In this document: positions 42,068-50,961 of the stretch, piece after piece | Layout: each line of letters begins with the position of its first letter | Numbering within the stretch: the first letter of the stretch is position 1 | The notes under the pieces: generated by a model | The model's input: the letters and a program-made list of their open reading frames with translations, nothing else | The model's database searches: none | Told to the model about the DNA's origin: nothing | Program-made: the position numbers and the translations under genes | Assembly: GCA_965212505.1 (NCBI GenBank) | Contig: OZ243123.1 | Span: 1,860,001 to 1,924,000, forward strand | DNA: 64,000 nucleotides | DNA from: JAHEKO01 sp965212505 | GTDB lineage: Bacteria > Acidobacteriota > Thermoanaerobaculia > Multivoradales > JAHEKO01 | Reading direction: 5' to 3'

Positions 42068-43587
42068 CCAACACCAACAAGCGCGCGAGGAGCGGAGCAA
42101 GGCGATGGTTCGGACCGCTGCTGGCGGCCGCGATCAGTTTCCTGCTGTTCTTCCTTCTGTTCTTCGATCCTCTTGGCCTTCATCCGCTCGACTCCTGGTT
42201 GCTGGCGCGCCTCGGTTACCAGGCCGAAGTATCGGTGGCCGGCAGTGGCGAGCGCGAGGTCCTCTTCTACCGCAATCCGATGGACCCGACGATCACCTCT
42301 CCGGTGCCGGCGAAAGACGAGATGGGCATGGACTACGTGCCCGTCTACGCCGACGAAGCCGGCCCACAGGCCGGCGCGGATCGGGAGATTCTGTTCTACC
42401 GCAACCCGATGGACGGGACGATCACTTCACCGGTGCCGGCAAAAGACGAGATGGGCATGGACTACGTGCCCGTCTACTCGGACGAAGCCGATCAGGCAAT
42501 GGGCGCGGGTACCACGGTGTCGATCGATCCCGCGGTTGTCCAGAACATGAACGTCCAAAGTGCTTTGGCCGAGCCACGTGACCTTACCCACGAGATCCGC
42601 ACAGTGGGCTATCTGGAGTACGACCAGGAGCGCATGGTCACCGTGACCACGAAGTACACCGGCTGGGTGGAGAAGGTGTACGTGAACTACGTCGGCGAGC
42701 CAGTGAAACGGGGCCAGCCGCTGTTCGAGATCTACGCACCCGAGCTCGTCCAGACGGAACAAGAGCTGCTTTCGGCGAAGGAGTACGCCGGGAGGTTCAA
42801 GGGCTCGACGGAAGGTGCTCGTCGCCGAGCCGAGGCGCTGGTCGACGCCGCGCGCACCCGCCTGTCGTACTGGGACATCTCACCAGAGCAGATCGAACGC
42901 CTGGAGGAGAGCGGCGAGATTTTCCGCACCCTGAGGGTCGTGGCGCCGGCGAGCGGCGTGGTGATGAAGCGCATGCCAGGGCTCGAGGGGATGGCAGTCC
43001 GGCCCGGGATGGAGACGTACCACATTGCGAACCTGTCGTCGCTGTGGCTTTCGGTTGAGGTCTTCGAGGACCAGGTGGCGTGGATTCGTGAGGGTACTCC
43101 AGCCGACGTCAACTTCACGTACTTCCCAGGCGAGACGTTCCGGGGGAAGGTCCGGTTCATCGAGCCGGAGTTCTCCGAGAAGACCCGGACTCTACGGGTC
43201 AAACTGGAAGTCCCCAACCCGGGTGCCAAGCTGCGATCGGGCATGTTCGCCACGGTGACGTTCCATCCGGTTGCGGCGAGGGGTGCCTTGACGGTCCCAA
43301 CGCTCGCGGTCCTTCGAACAGGCCAGCGAAACGTCGTAGTGGTCGAACTCGGCGAGGGGCGCTTCGCTCCCCGTGCAGTCATCCTAGGCCACCAAGGCGA
43401 GGGGTACGTGGAGGTCCTGGAGGGTCTTCAGGAGGGCGACCGCGTCGTCACTTCCGCTCAATTCCTGATCGACTCCGAGGCGAGTCTGCAGGAGACGATC
43501 CAGAAGATGATCGCGCAACGCCAGCAGACGCCGATACCAGACGTAGCAGACCCGACCGGTCACGAGGAGGGCAGCCATGCTCAATAA
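42064..43587 (+). CDS. cusB: CusB-type periplasmic adaptor with two heavy-metal-binding domains
   Basis: A 507-residue membrane-fusion protein. An N-terminal membrane anchor (about residues 18-38) is followed by two copies of the YHS-like heavy-metal-binding domain (FYRNPMDPTITSPVPAKDEM and FYRNPMDGTITSPVPAKDEM, each ending GMDYVPVY), which bind Cu/Ag through Met and Asp. Then come the CusB barrel-sandwich, hairpin and beta-barrel domains. The two copies differ at few residues, so the duplication looks recent. The last codons overlap cusA by 11 bases. Confidence 0.92.
   Translation: MTNTNKRARSGARRWFGPLLAAAISFLLFFLLFFDPLGLHPLDSWLLARLGYQAEVSVAGSGEREVLFYRNPMDPTITSPVPAKDEMGMDYVPVYADEAGPQAGADREILFYRNPMDGTITSPVPAKDEMGMDYVPVYSDEADQAMGAGTTVSIDPAVVQNMNVQSALAEPRDLTHEIRTVGYLEYDQERMVTVTTKYTGWVEKVYVNYVGEPVKRGQPLFEIYAPELVQTEQELLSAKEYAGRFKGSTEGARRRAEALVDAARTRLSYWDISPEQIERLEESGEIFRTLRVVAPASGVVMKRMPGLEGMAVRPGMETYHIANLSSLWLSVEVFEDQVAWIREGTPADVNFTYFPGETFRGKVRFIEPEFSEKTRTLRVKLEVPNPGAKLRSGMFATVTFHPVAARGALTVPTLAVLRTGQRNVVVVELGEGRFAPRAVILGHQGEGYVEVLEGLQEGDRVVTSAQFLIDSEASLQETIQKMIAQRQQTPIPDVADPTGHEEGSHAQ
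42250..42489 (+). repeat. Tandem duplication of the heavy-metal-binding domain in cusB
   Basis: Two 111-bp units (42250-42360 and 42379-42489), period 129 bp, are nearly identical in DNA over most of their length, with synonymous changes in places. It encodes two adjacent metal-binding domains in the CusB adaptor. Confidence 0.85.
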
Positions 43588-46500
43588 GGTGATCGAGTGG
43601 TCGCTCAAGAACCAGTTGCTGGTCACGGTGGGCTTGGTCCTCGCCATCCTTGCGGGTGTATGGGCGGTCAAGGAGACGCGGATCGACGCCATCCCCGACC
43701 TCTCCGACGTTCAGGTCATCATCTTCACGGAGTTTGCCGGACAGGCGCCGCAGGTCATCGAGGATCAGGTCACGTACCCGATCACCACCAAGATGCTGGC
43801 GGTGCCATACGCCAAGGTGGTCCGCGGCTACTCGTTCTTCGGCTTCTCTTTCGTTTACGTGATTTTCGAAGATGGGACGGACCTCTACTGGGCGCGTTCC
43901 CGCGTGCTCGAGTACCTCTCTGGTTTGACACGTGAGCTGCCTCAGGGTGTGTCTCCTCAACTCGGGCCCGACGCCACAGGCGTCGGTTGGGCCTTCATGT
44001 ATGTCCTCAACTCGGATCAGCGGTCGCTTGCCGACCTGAGGAGCTACCAAGACTGGTACTTGAAGTACGGACTGTCGTCAGTCGAAGGTGTCGCGGAGGT
44101 CGCCTCGATCGGAGGCTTCGTGCGCCAGTACCAGGTCGAGGTCGACCCGGTACGTCTAAGAGCCTACGGACTTTCTCTAGAGGCCGTCCGCAGGGCGATC
44201 CAGCGCTCGAACGTCGAGGTCGGTGGCCGTCTCGTCGAGATGTCGGAGCGCGAGTACATGGTTCGCGGCCGAGGCTACGTCAAAGAGATCCGCGATCTGG
44301 AAGACGCCGCTTTGGGTAGCGGCCCAGGCGGAGTACCCATCGTCCTCAAGGACGTCGCGAACGTCACGATCGGTCCTGAGATTCGGCGGGGCCTGGTGGA
44401 CTGGAACGGGGAGGGCGAGACGGTCGGCGGCATAGTGCTCGTGCGTTGGGGGGCCGACACTCTCTCGACGATCGCCAACGTGAAGGAACGGTTGGCGGAG
44501 CTCAAGGTCGGTCTACCCGAAGACGTCGAGATCTCGGTGGCCTACGACCGTACCGGCCTCATCGAGCGGTCGATCGAGACGCTTACCAACACCCTGATCG
44601 AGGAATCGATCGTCGTGGCGCTCGTCTGTCTGGTCTTTCTCTTCCACTTTCGGTCGGCCTTCGTCGCCATTGTGTCGATACCGGTCTCGATACTCCTGGC
44701 GTTCGTGATCATGAAGTTCCAGGGGCTCGGCGCCAACATCATGTCGCTGGGCGGAATCGCGATCTCGATCGGGGTTCTGGTCGACGCGGCCGTGATCATG
44801 GTCGAGAACGCTCACAAGCACTACGAGGAGTGGAGCGGCAAACGTTCACACCTCGAGATCATCATGCGCTCGGCCCAGGAGGTCGGGCCGACTTTGTTCT
44901 TCACCTTGCTCGTCATCACGGTCTCCTTCATGCCGATCTTTACGCTGGAGGCGCAAGAGGGACGCCTGTTCAAGCCGCTCGCCTTCACCAAGACGTACGC
45001 CATGGGGCTGTCGTCGATCGTCGCTGTGACGGTCATCCCCGTACTGATGTTTTGGTTCGTACGCGGCAGGATCTTCAGCGAAAAACGGCATCCAGTCTCC
45101 CGATTCTTGCGCTTCCTGTACACACCCGTGCTCAACCTAGCGCTGAAATGGCGGTGGGGAGTGATCCTCCTCATGGTCGTCATTCTCGCCCTGACCCTGG
45201 TACCACTGCAGAACATAGGGTCGGAGTTCATGCCTCCTCTGTGGGAGGGGGATCTCCTCTACATGCCGACGACCTTCCCCGGCATCTCGATCACCAAGGC
45301 GCGCGAGATCGCTCAGCAGACGGACAAGATCATTGGCTCGTTCCCGGAGGTAGAGAGTGTCTTCGGGAAAGTGGGACGCGCAGAGACGGCAACCGATCCG
45401 GCTCCGCTCTCGATGTTGGAGACCACCATCATCCTGAAGGACCCAGAGGAGTGGCGGCCGGGGCTGACCAAGGACGATCTGATCGCGGAGCTTGACGCAG
45501 CGATCCAGTTTCCCGGCGTGACCAACGCTTGGACGATGCCGATCAAGACACGCATCGACATGCTGTCGACGGGGATCAAGACGCCAGTTGGCATCAAGGT
45601 CGCCGGCCCCGACCTGACGGTTTTGGAACAGATCGCGAAGGACGTCGAGGCTGTCGTCAAGCCTCTGCCGGGAACGCTCTCGGCGTATGCGGAACGCGTG
45701 ATGGGCGGGAGCTATCTCGATTTTGACATCGACCGCCAAGCGGCTGCGAGGTTTGGGCTGACCGTTGGCGACATTCAGGATGTCATCCAGTCGGCGGTCG
45801 GGGGGATGAATGTCTCCTGGACCGTAGAGGGACTCGAGCGCTACCCGATCAATGTTCGTTATCCGAGGGAGCTTCGTGACAACCCGATTGCTCTGAGAGA
45901 GATCCTGGTGGCCTCGCCGACAGGCGCGCAGGTACCGCTCGGCCAGCTGGCCGACATCCAGCTTCGCCAGGGCCCACCGGGCATCAAGTCAGAGAACGCT
46001 CGCCCCAACGCGTGGGTCTACGTAGATCTGCGTGGAATCGACGTGGGCTCTTGGGTCAAGCGGGCTCAGCAAGAAGTCGCAGAGCGAGTGGAGCTACCCG
46101 CTGGCTACACGATCTTCTGGTCGGGGCAGTACGAGTACATGCAACGCGCCCGCGCCCGCTTGCTGCTGATTGTGCCTCTCACCCTGGCAGTGATCTTTCT
46201 GATCCTCTACTTCCACCTCAAGTCGATCGTCAAGACGGCGATCGTGCTGTCGGCGATTCCGTTCTCGCTCGTCGGCTCGGTTTGGTTGTTGTCGCTTCTC
46301 GACTACAACTGGTCGATCGCCGTCTGGGTGGGCGTGATCGCCCTGGCCGGCCTTGCAGCCGAGACCGGCGTGGTGATGCTGCTTTACCTCGACATCGCTT
46401 ACGAGGACTGGAAGCGCAAGGGCAAGATGAACAGCTACGCCGATTTGGCCGAAGCAGTCGATCACGGGGCTGTCCAACGGATCAGGCCCAAGATGATGAC

Positions 46501-46735
46501 CGTCATGGCGACGTTCTTCTCATTGGTGCCGATCCTCTGGGCGACGGGGACCGGCTCCGACGTCATGCGCCGGATCGCCGCTCCGATGGTCGGTGGCGTC
46601 TTTACGTCATTCGTCGCCGAGTTGCTGGTCTTCCCAGCCATCTACTTCATCTGGCGGGGGATCCAGCTCAAGAAAGGCCCGCTGTTCCCTGGCGATGAGC
46701 CAGCGGAAGACGAAACTGCACTGCAGGAGGCCTAG
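43577..46735 (+). CDS. cusA: CusA-type RND copper/silver efflux permease
   Basis: A proton-driven RND pump of 1052 residues. The TM4 signature GGIAISIGVLVDAAVIMVEN marks the HME4 (Cu/Ag) class, unlike the two CzcA proteins of this window. The three Met used by E. coli CusA for Cu(I)/Ag(I) have counterparts: EGDLLYMPTTFPG, APLSMLETTI and RIDMLSTGIKTPVGIKV. It works with the cusC and cusB products. The start lies inside the end of cusB, and PII-NG follows 8 bases after the stop. Confidence 0.95.
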   Translation: MLNKVIEWSLKNQLLVTVGLVLAILAGVWAVKETRIDAIPDLSDVQVIIFTEFAGQAPQVIEDQVTYPITTKMLAVPYAKVVRGYSFFGFSFVYVIFEDGTDLYWARSRVLEYLSGLTRELPQGVSPQLGPDATGVGWAFMYVLNSDQRSLADLRSYQDWYLKYGLSSVEGVAEVASIGGFVRQYQVEVDPVRLRAYGLSLEAVRRAIQRSNVEVGGRLVEMSEREYMVRGRGYVKEIRDLEDAALGSGPGGVPIVLKDVANVTIGPEIRRGLVDWNGEGETVGGIVLVRWGADTLSTIANVKERLAELKVGLPEDVEISVAYDRTGLIERSIETLTNTLIEESIVVALVCLVFLFHFRSAFVAIVSIPVSILLAFVIMKFQGLGANIMSLGGIAISIGVLVDAAVIMVENAHKHYEEWSGKRSHLEIIMRSAQEVGPTLFFTLLVITVSFMPIFTLEAQEGRLFKPLAFTKTYAMGLSSIVAVTVIPVLMFWFVRGRIFSEKRHPVSRFLRFLYTPVLNLALKWRWGVILLMVVILALTLVPLQNIGSEFMPPLWEGDLLYMPTTFPGISITKAREIAQQTDKIIGSFPEVESVFGKVGRAETATDPAPLSMLETTIILKDPEEWRPGLTKDDLIAELDAAIQFPGVTNAWTMPIKTRIDMLSTGIKTPVGIKVAGPDLTVLEQIAKDVEAVVKPLPGTLSAYAERVMGGSYLDFDIDRQAAARFGLTVGDIQDVIQSAVGGMNVSWTVEGLERYPINVRYPRELRDNPIALREILVASPTGAQVPLGQLADIQLRQGPPGIKSENARPNAWVYVDLRGIDVGSWVKRAQQEVAERVELPAGYTIFWSGQYEYMQRARARLLLIVPLTLAVIFLILYFHLKSIVKTAIVLSAIPFSLVGSVWLLSLLDYNWSIAVWVGVIALAGLAAETGVVMLLYLDIAYEDWKRKGKMNSYADLAEAVDHGAVQRIRPKMMTVMATFFSLVPILWATGTGSDVMRRIAAPMVGGVFTSFVAELLVFPAIYFIWRGIQLKKGPLFPGDEPAEDETALQEA

Positions 46736-46746
46736 CGGAGGAAGTG

Positions 46747-47106
46747 ATGAAGCTGATCAAAGCCTACGTGAGGACAACCCGAGTCGACGAAGTGGTTCGA
46801 GCTCTCGAGGCCGCTCGTGCGCCCGGAACTACGCTGTCGAGGGTGCACGGCGTCGGTTACGGCTACGAGCCGTTGCCTTTTGCCCTGGCCCCGAGCGACT
46901 GCCACAAGATGCTCGAGGTCTCGAAGATCGGAGTCGCGTGCCCAGCGGCCGACGCCGATCGTTTCATCGGAGCACTCGCCAAGTCAGCCCGAAGCGGGGT
47001 GACGGGAGACGGCATCGTTCTCGTCACCCCGGTCGAGTGCGCGACCAAGATCCGGACCGGGGAAAAGGACGCCCTGGCGCTGGAGAACCCAGGAGGTAGT
47101 TCATGA
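46747..47106 (+). CDS. PII-like signalling protein of the metal-efflux group (copy 3)
   Basis: A 119-residue PII-fold protein (MKLIKAYVRTTRVDEVVRAL ... SGVTGDGIVLVTPVECATKI) that is more diverged than the two zinc-operon copies. Its T-loop region (YGYEPLPFALAPSDCHKM) carries a Cys and a second Cys lies in KIGVACPAAD, which could let it sense copper or redox state; this is inference. The ATG at 46747 has GGAGG 7 bases before; an in-frame GTG at 46744 is possible. It overlaps the next gene (ATGA). Confidence 0.8.
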   Translation: MKLIKAYVRTTRVDEVVRALEAARAPGTTLSRVHGVGYGYEPLPFALAPSDCHKMLEVSKIGVACPAADADRFIGALAKSARSGVTGDGIVLVTPVECATKIRTGEKDALALENPGGSS

Positions 47107-47609
47107 AGACCAAGATCACCAGCCTAAGCATCCTTCTGTTTCTCGTCGTTGGCTACTTTGCGACGGCGGGTGCGCAAGAGACCAATGCGTTCCGCGACCT
47201 GTCGGATCACTACGAAGCCATCCGACTTTCGCTGCTGAACGACTCGACCGACGGAGTGTCTGAGAACGCTCGGACGATGGAGGAGCGAGCGCGAGCTCTG
47301 TCGGCAAACTTCCGGGCCCAAGACGCGGGAGTGCCGGAAGAGAAGGCGGCCGTGTGCGAAGCGCTTCTCCCCGAGCTCGTTGCGGCAGCCAATCGACTGA
47401 GCGCCGCAGCCGACATCGACGAAGCCCGCGAAGCGTTGTTCGAGCTGAGTAAACCGATGGGCCGCTACCGCAAGATGGCTGGAATCGAAGGCTCCCAAGT
47501 CGTCTTCTGCCCCATGGCCAAGAAGGCCTGGATTCAGCCAGAGGGGGAGATCGGAAACCCATACCTCGGCCAGGAGATGCCCACCTGTGGCGAGGTCATC
47601 GCGGACTAG
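47103..47609 (+). CDS. DUF3347-like periplasmic protein
   Basis: A 168-residue exported protein (signal ILLFLVVGYFATAGAQE) with a helical body and the DUF3347 hallmark near the C-terminus: VVFCPMAKKAWIQPEG followed by IGNPYLGQEMPTCGEV. The conserved Cys and Met residues suggest copper binding. DUF3347 is also found fused to CusB adaptors, so here a stand-alone partner of the Cus pump is likely. It is coupled to the PII gene by ATGA. Confidence 0.8.
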   Translation: MKTKITSLSILLFLVVGYFATAGAQETNAFRDLSDHYEAIRLSLLNDSTDGVSENARTMEERARALSANFRAQDAGVPEEKAAVCEALLPELVAAANRLSAAADIDEAREALFELSKPMGRYRKMAGIEGSQVVFCPMAKKAWIQPEGEIGNPYLGQEMPTCGEVIAD

Positions 47610-47661
47610 GGCGCGGCCGGGCAAGCGACCGCGCGAGATTGCTTCGAGAAGGAGAAAGACC

Positions 47662-48195
47662 ATGACGAGAACCAAGACGCGTAAGAGATTCGCACCGCGG
47701 CAGGGGGCAATAGCTCTCCTAGGGGGACTGCTACTGGTCTTCGCCGTCGGCTGCAGCGACAGTAGCTCGAGCCCAACCGCCCCCGGCAACGCGGATCTGG
47801 TGCTGGCCAGCGCGAGCGTGCTCGTAAACGGCCAATCGGTCGGGGGGCAGACTCTGCCCAGAGGTCACGGAGATGGTGCCAGCACCCGTTTCGAGGCCCA
47901 GCTGATGGCGGACGGCGCAGCGGCGCCGGGCCAGATGATGTGGCTCGAGTTCGACCGGCCCCGGGGCATGGGAATGGGGCACCACACGGGGAGAATCCCA
48001 CTCTACGACGATGGCACGCATGGGGACCGCGTTGCGGGAGATGGCCTCTACTGCTTCGAGGATTTTGTGGGTGACTACGGCTGCCACTCGGACGAGGCGG
48101 AGCCCGGTGAATACCACTATGAGTTCTATGGCGTGCACCGCGACGGGCACGAGACCAATCACATGAACGTGAGCGTGACGATCACTGGCTCGTAG
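47662..48195 (+). CDS. His-rich lipoprotein of the cus region
   Basis: A 177-residue lipoprotein (GGLLLVFAVGC, then a Ser-rich linker). The mature part is one beta-sandwich-like domain with YDDGTHGDRVAGDGLY, a motif of bacterial surface/immunoglobulin-like domains, and scattered His, Met and Asp (GMGMGHHTG, YHYEFYGVHRDGHETNH). Two Cys (YCFEDFVGDYGCHSD) may form a disulphide or bind metal. The start ATG has AAGGAG. Function unknown; position in the copper operon suggests an envelope role. Confidence 0.7.
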   Translation: MTRTKTRKRFAPRQGAIALLGGLLLVFAVGCSDSSSSPTAPGNADLVLASASVLVNGQSVGGQTLPRGHGDGASTRFEAQLMADGAAAPGQMMWLEFDRPRGMGMGHHTGRIPLYDDGTHGDRVAGDGLYCFEDFVGDYGCHSDEAEPGEYHYEFYGVHRDGHETNHMNVSVTITGS

Positions 48196-48223
48196 GCGCT
48201 CGTCGGCGCTACGGAGGTTCCCA

Positions 48224-48892
48224 ATGAACGACAGTTTCGACTACGGCTTCTGGCCACTGGTCGTCATCAATTCGCTGATCTTCATCATCTTCGCGTTCAG
48301 CTTCACAAAGCCGAAGACGGCACGCGACTGGAGGTCCTTGGGCGCCTTCTCGGCTTTCGTCGTGGCGCTGTTTACCGAGATGTACGGCTTTCCGCTGACG
48401 ATCTACCTGTTGTCCGGCTGGCTTCAGAACCGGTACCCGGGATTGGACGTCTTCTCGCACGAGTCCGGACACCTGTGGAACACCGTTTTCGGCTTGAAAG
48501 GCAACGCTCACTTTGACCCGATGCACCTGCTCAGCAACGTGCTCATCTTCGGCGGTTTCGTTGTCCTGGCCAAGGCGTGGAGGGTGCTGCACAAAGCGCA
48601 GCGTGATGGCTCACTGGCCACGAGCGGGCCCTACGCCTACGTGAGGCACCCGCAGTACACGGGATTCATCGTCGTCATGCTTGGCTTTCTCTTCCAGTGG
48701 CCAACGATCCTGACGCTCGCCATGTTTCCGGTGCTCGTCTGGATGTACGTCGCCCTTGCGCGGCGTGAGGAAGCCGACGTTCGAGTAACCCTCGGCGAAG
48801 AGTACGAGCGCTACGCAGCAGTGACACCGGCGTTCCTGCCGCGGTTTCGGAGCCGGGTTGGAGAGGCGAATCCTGGCCCGTCGAACGGCTAG
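48224..48892 (+). CDS. Isoprenylcysteine methyltransferase-like (ICMT/PEMT) membrane protein
   Basis: A 222-residue integral membrane protein with about five helices. The C-terminal half has the ICMT/PEMT signature GPYAYVRHPQYTGFIVVMLG and then a Glu/Arg pair (REEADVRVTLGEEYERYAAV) that binds S-adenosylmethionine in this family. Its methyl acceptor is unknown: bacterial members act on lipids or small compounds. Such genes often accompany copper-resistance clusters. Start ATG at 48224 after GGAGG. Confidence 0.82.
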   Translation: MNDSFDYGFWPLVVINSLIFIIFAFSFTKPKTARDWRSLGAFSAFVVALFTEMYGFPLTIYLLSGWLQNRYPGLDVFSHESGHLWNTVFGLKGNAHFDPMHLLSNVLIFGGFVVLAKAWRVLHKAQRDGSLATSGPYAYVRHPQYTGFIVVMLGFLFQWPTILTLAMFPVLVWMYVALARREEADVRVTLGEEYERYAAVTPAFLPRFRSRVGEANPGPSNG

Positions 48893-48948
48893 GTGTAATG
48901 CGGGGCGAAGAGAACCGTCTGCCCGTGTGAAAGGCAAGGAGCAGCACC

Positions 48949-49110
48949 ATGGAAGCACTGATTGAGAACTGGTTTTTCGTCGCAGTCCTGCTGTTTTGCA
49001 TCGGGGTGCACTTCCTCGGTCACGGCCACGGCAGGGCACACGACCACGAGGCAGGTCATGAACACCACCGGGGAGAGGACAGTCAACGGAACTCCGGGAC
49101 GCCGGCATAG
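48949..49110 (+). CDS. Small His-rich membrane protein (DUF2933-like), 53 residues
   Basis: A 53-residue protein: one transmembrane helix (NWFFVAVLLFCIGVHFL) and then a His-dense tail (GHGHGRAHDHEAGHEHHRG). The ATG at 48949 has an AAGGAG site 8 bases upstream. This layout is that of DUF2933 proteins, which recur in copper-resistance operons. The His tail is probably a metal-binding arm at the membrane. Confidence 0.75.
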   Translation: MEALIENWFFVAVLLFCIGVHFLGHGHGRAHDHEAGHEHHRGEDSQRNSGTPA

Positions 49111-49170
49111 GTCGCAGGTCGCTGAAGTGACGAACGACGTCCGTCTCGTGAACCCACGAAGGAGAACACC

Positions 49171-49578
49171 ATGAAGCCAAGAGTCATCGATGTGCGAGGG
49201 GTGGGTGAAAGCACTGCCTTAGAGCTGGCTGGAGCCGGCATTGGTTCTGTGAAAGGTCTGGCGCATGCGGAGATTGAACGGATTGTGGCCATCCGGGGAT
49301 TCGGGAGATCAAGGGCGGAGCAAGTCCGTGCAGCCGCCTTGGAGTTGATGAGTTCTACCGTCGCGCCATCGGCTCGCGAAGACGCTCCGGCCGAGCCGAC
49401 AGAGGGTGGCCGAAAGAAGAAGAAGAAGGGGAGGAAGAAGAACGACAAGGCTGCCAAGGGCAGCGAGAAGGAGAAGAAGCGCAAGAAGAAGGAGAAGAAG
49501 AAATCAAAGAAGAAGAAGAAGAAGAAGAAGCAAAGGGACAGGAAGAGGAAAGGGGAGAAGCGCCGTCGCAGCAAGTGA
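49171..49578 (+). CDS. Helix-hairpin-helix protein with poly-lysine tail
   Basis: A 135-residue protein. Residues 1-62 form a double helix-hairpin-helix (VRGVGESTALELAGAGIGSV, IVAIRGFGRSRAEQVRAAAL), a nucleic-acid-binding fold found in DNA repair proteins. Residues about 80-135 are almost entirely Lys, Arg, Glu and Ser, with eight Lys in a row. The tail would bind DNA or RNA non-specifically. A GAAGGAG site precedes the ATG. Why it lies in a copper cluster is unclear. Confidence 0.75.
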   Translation: MKPRVIDVRGVGESTALELAGAGIGSVKGLAHAEIERIVAIRGFGRSRAEQVRAAALELMSSTVAPSAREDAPAEPTEGGRKKKKKGRKKNDKAAKGSEKEKKRKKKEKKKSKKKKKKKKQRDRKRKGEKRRRSK

Positions 49579-49660
49579 ACGGCGTCGTCACGCAGAACCG
49601 GTCCCGGTTCACGACTCAGGACACTACTCCCTGGAACAAGCAAGCGAGGAGGTCTATCGA

Positions 49661-49927
49661 ATGTTCAAACTGAAGGTCTGGCTCTGGTCGCTGGGACTTG
49701 CGTCCGCGCTGAGCTTCGTGCTCTGCGTGGTCTGGGGGCTAGTGACGCCGGAGTCGCTCCACATGCACGAGTTCTTGGAGGCGGTTCTGCCGGGCTTCAC
49801 ATGGCTCTCGGTCGGCGCCTTCTTCATCGGCCTCATCGAGAGTTTTCTCTGGGGGGCCTACGCGGCACTGGTCTTCGTGCCGCTTCACAACTACTTCTAC
49901 CGGAAGTGGGCAGGAGCTACTTCCTGA
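49661..49927 (+). CDS. Small membrane protein (DUF5676-like)
   Basis: An 88-residue protein with two transmembrane helices (LWSLGLASALSFVLCVVWGL and GFTWLSVGAFFIGLIESFLW), ending FVPLHNYFYRKW. It resembles the DUF5676 proteins that accompany copper-resistance genes. The ATG at 49661 has AGGAGG. It lies between the HhH protein and the Met/His-rich periplasmic protein. Confidence 0.7.
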   Translation: MFKLKVWLWSLGLASALSFVLCVVWGLVTPESLHMHEFLEAVLPGFTWLSVGAFFIGLIESFLWGAYAALVFVPLHNYFYRKWAGATS

Positions 49928-49984
49928 GGGAGGCGCCGTGGGCGTCGCTCTCACCAACTTCAAAACGATTCAAGGAGAGATGAC

Positions 49985-50458
49985 ATGAACACACAGAAAC
50001 TCAAGAGTCTGAGCGTGGCAGGAGCCATCGCTGTGGCGCTAGTCCTGATGATCGCGGCCGTCACCCAGGCCGGTGAGCCAGGCGAGACAGGAGGAATGGG
50101 GCAGATGGGCATGGACGAACCGATGATGGCGATGCACCAGAAGATGCACGCGAGGATGCAAGCGATGGACGGGCGGCTCGACGCTCTGGTGGCCGAGATG
50201 GAGGCTGCAGGTGGGGCCGAGAAGACGGACGCGGTGGCAGCCGTGGTCGCCGAGCTCGTCAGCCAGCGCAAGGCCATGCACGGAATGATGATGGAGATGC
50301 AGCCCCGGATGATGGGCCACATGGTGGAGCACATGCGCTCCGGCATGACGGCTGGAATGGAGCAGTCGATGATGGACTGCCCGATGATGAAGAAGTCGCC
50401 AGAGAGCGGCGGGGAAGACGAGCCGGAGGAGCACTCGGCTCACCACTCGGAGGGCTGA
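49985..50458 (+). CDS. Met/His-rich periplasmic copper-binding protein
   Basis: A 157-residue exported protein (signal VAGAIAVALVLMIAAVTQAG). The mature part has about 25 Met, arranged in helices as MGQMGMDEPMMAMHQKMH, MMMEMQPRMMGHMVEHM and MEQSMMDCPMMKK, and ends HSAHHSEG. Met/His arrays bind Cu(I)/Ag(I); the role is likely copper buffering in the periplasm. It is followed by a membrane protein whose GTG start is 2 bases past its stop. Confidence 0.8.
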   Translation: MNTQKLKSLSVAGAIAVALVLMIAAVTQAGEPGETGGMGQMGMDEPMMAMHQKMHARMQAMDGRLDALVAEMEAAGGAEKTDAVAAVVAELVSQRKAMHGMMMEMQPRMMGHMVEHMRSGMTAGMEQSMMDCPMMKKSPESGGEDEPEEHSAHHSEG

Positions 50459-50459
50459 C

Positions 50460-50942
50460 GTGCCGGGTGAGGTCATCCCGATGAATTCGTCCGAGCGCGA
50501 GGCCAGCGCTCGCAGGCGCTACTTGCGGCCCTTGTACCTCGGGATCGGTGCGGCGGCGCTCGGCGAGTTCGTCCTCTTCGCCGTGTGGAGCATGTTCTTG
50601 TTCCCGCAGGGCGATCTCCTGAAGAAGTTCGCCTGGATCGCGACCTGCTCGCTCGGGATGGGTGCAACGCTCGGGGCGCTGGTCGATCTTCTGGTCGTCG
50701 ACCGGCTCGACGGGCTGAAGGCCATGTTCGCGACCATGGGAATCGCAATCCTGGTCGTCGGCGTCGGGTGCAACTACCTCTGCTGGTCGATCGACCAGCA
50801 GCTCAACTGGTGGGGAGGGGCAAGCAACCCCGGGCTTTTCCTGGGCAGCGGAGTCGTCGGCACCGTGCTGCTGGGTTGGCTGGTGTCCTACCTGCTCTTC
50901 TCGGTCAAGGGCTCGACGCTGCTGGACCGAGTGGGATTGTGA
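50460..50942 (+). CDS. Four-helix inner-membrane protein, unknown
   Basis: A 160-residue integral membrane protein with four predicted helices (GIGAAALGEFVLFAVWSMFL, CSLGMGATLGALVDLLVV, FATMGIAILVVGVGCNYLCW, GSGVVGTVLLGWLVSYLLF). The Cys in CNYLCW lie within a membrane helix. No family is recognised. The start is GTG at 50460 (GGAGGG site), with an in-frame ATG at 50481 as an alternative. It belongs to the plus-strand copper gene string. Confidence 0.65.
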   Translation: MPGEVIPMNSSEREASARRRYLRPLYLGIGAAALGEFVLFAVWSMFLFPQGDLLKKFAWIATCSLGMGATLGALVDLLVVDRLDGLKAMFATMGIAILVVGVGCNYLCWSIDQQLNWWGGASNPGLFLGSGVVGTVLLGWLVSYLLFSVKGSTLLDRVGL

Positions 50943-50961
50943 TCGTGGAAAGGAGAGAGAA

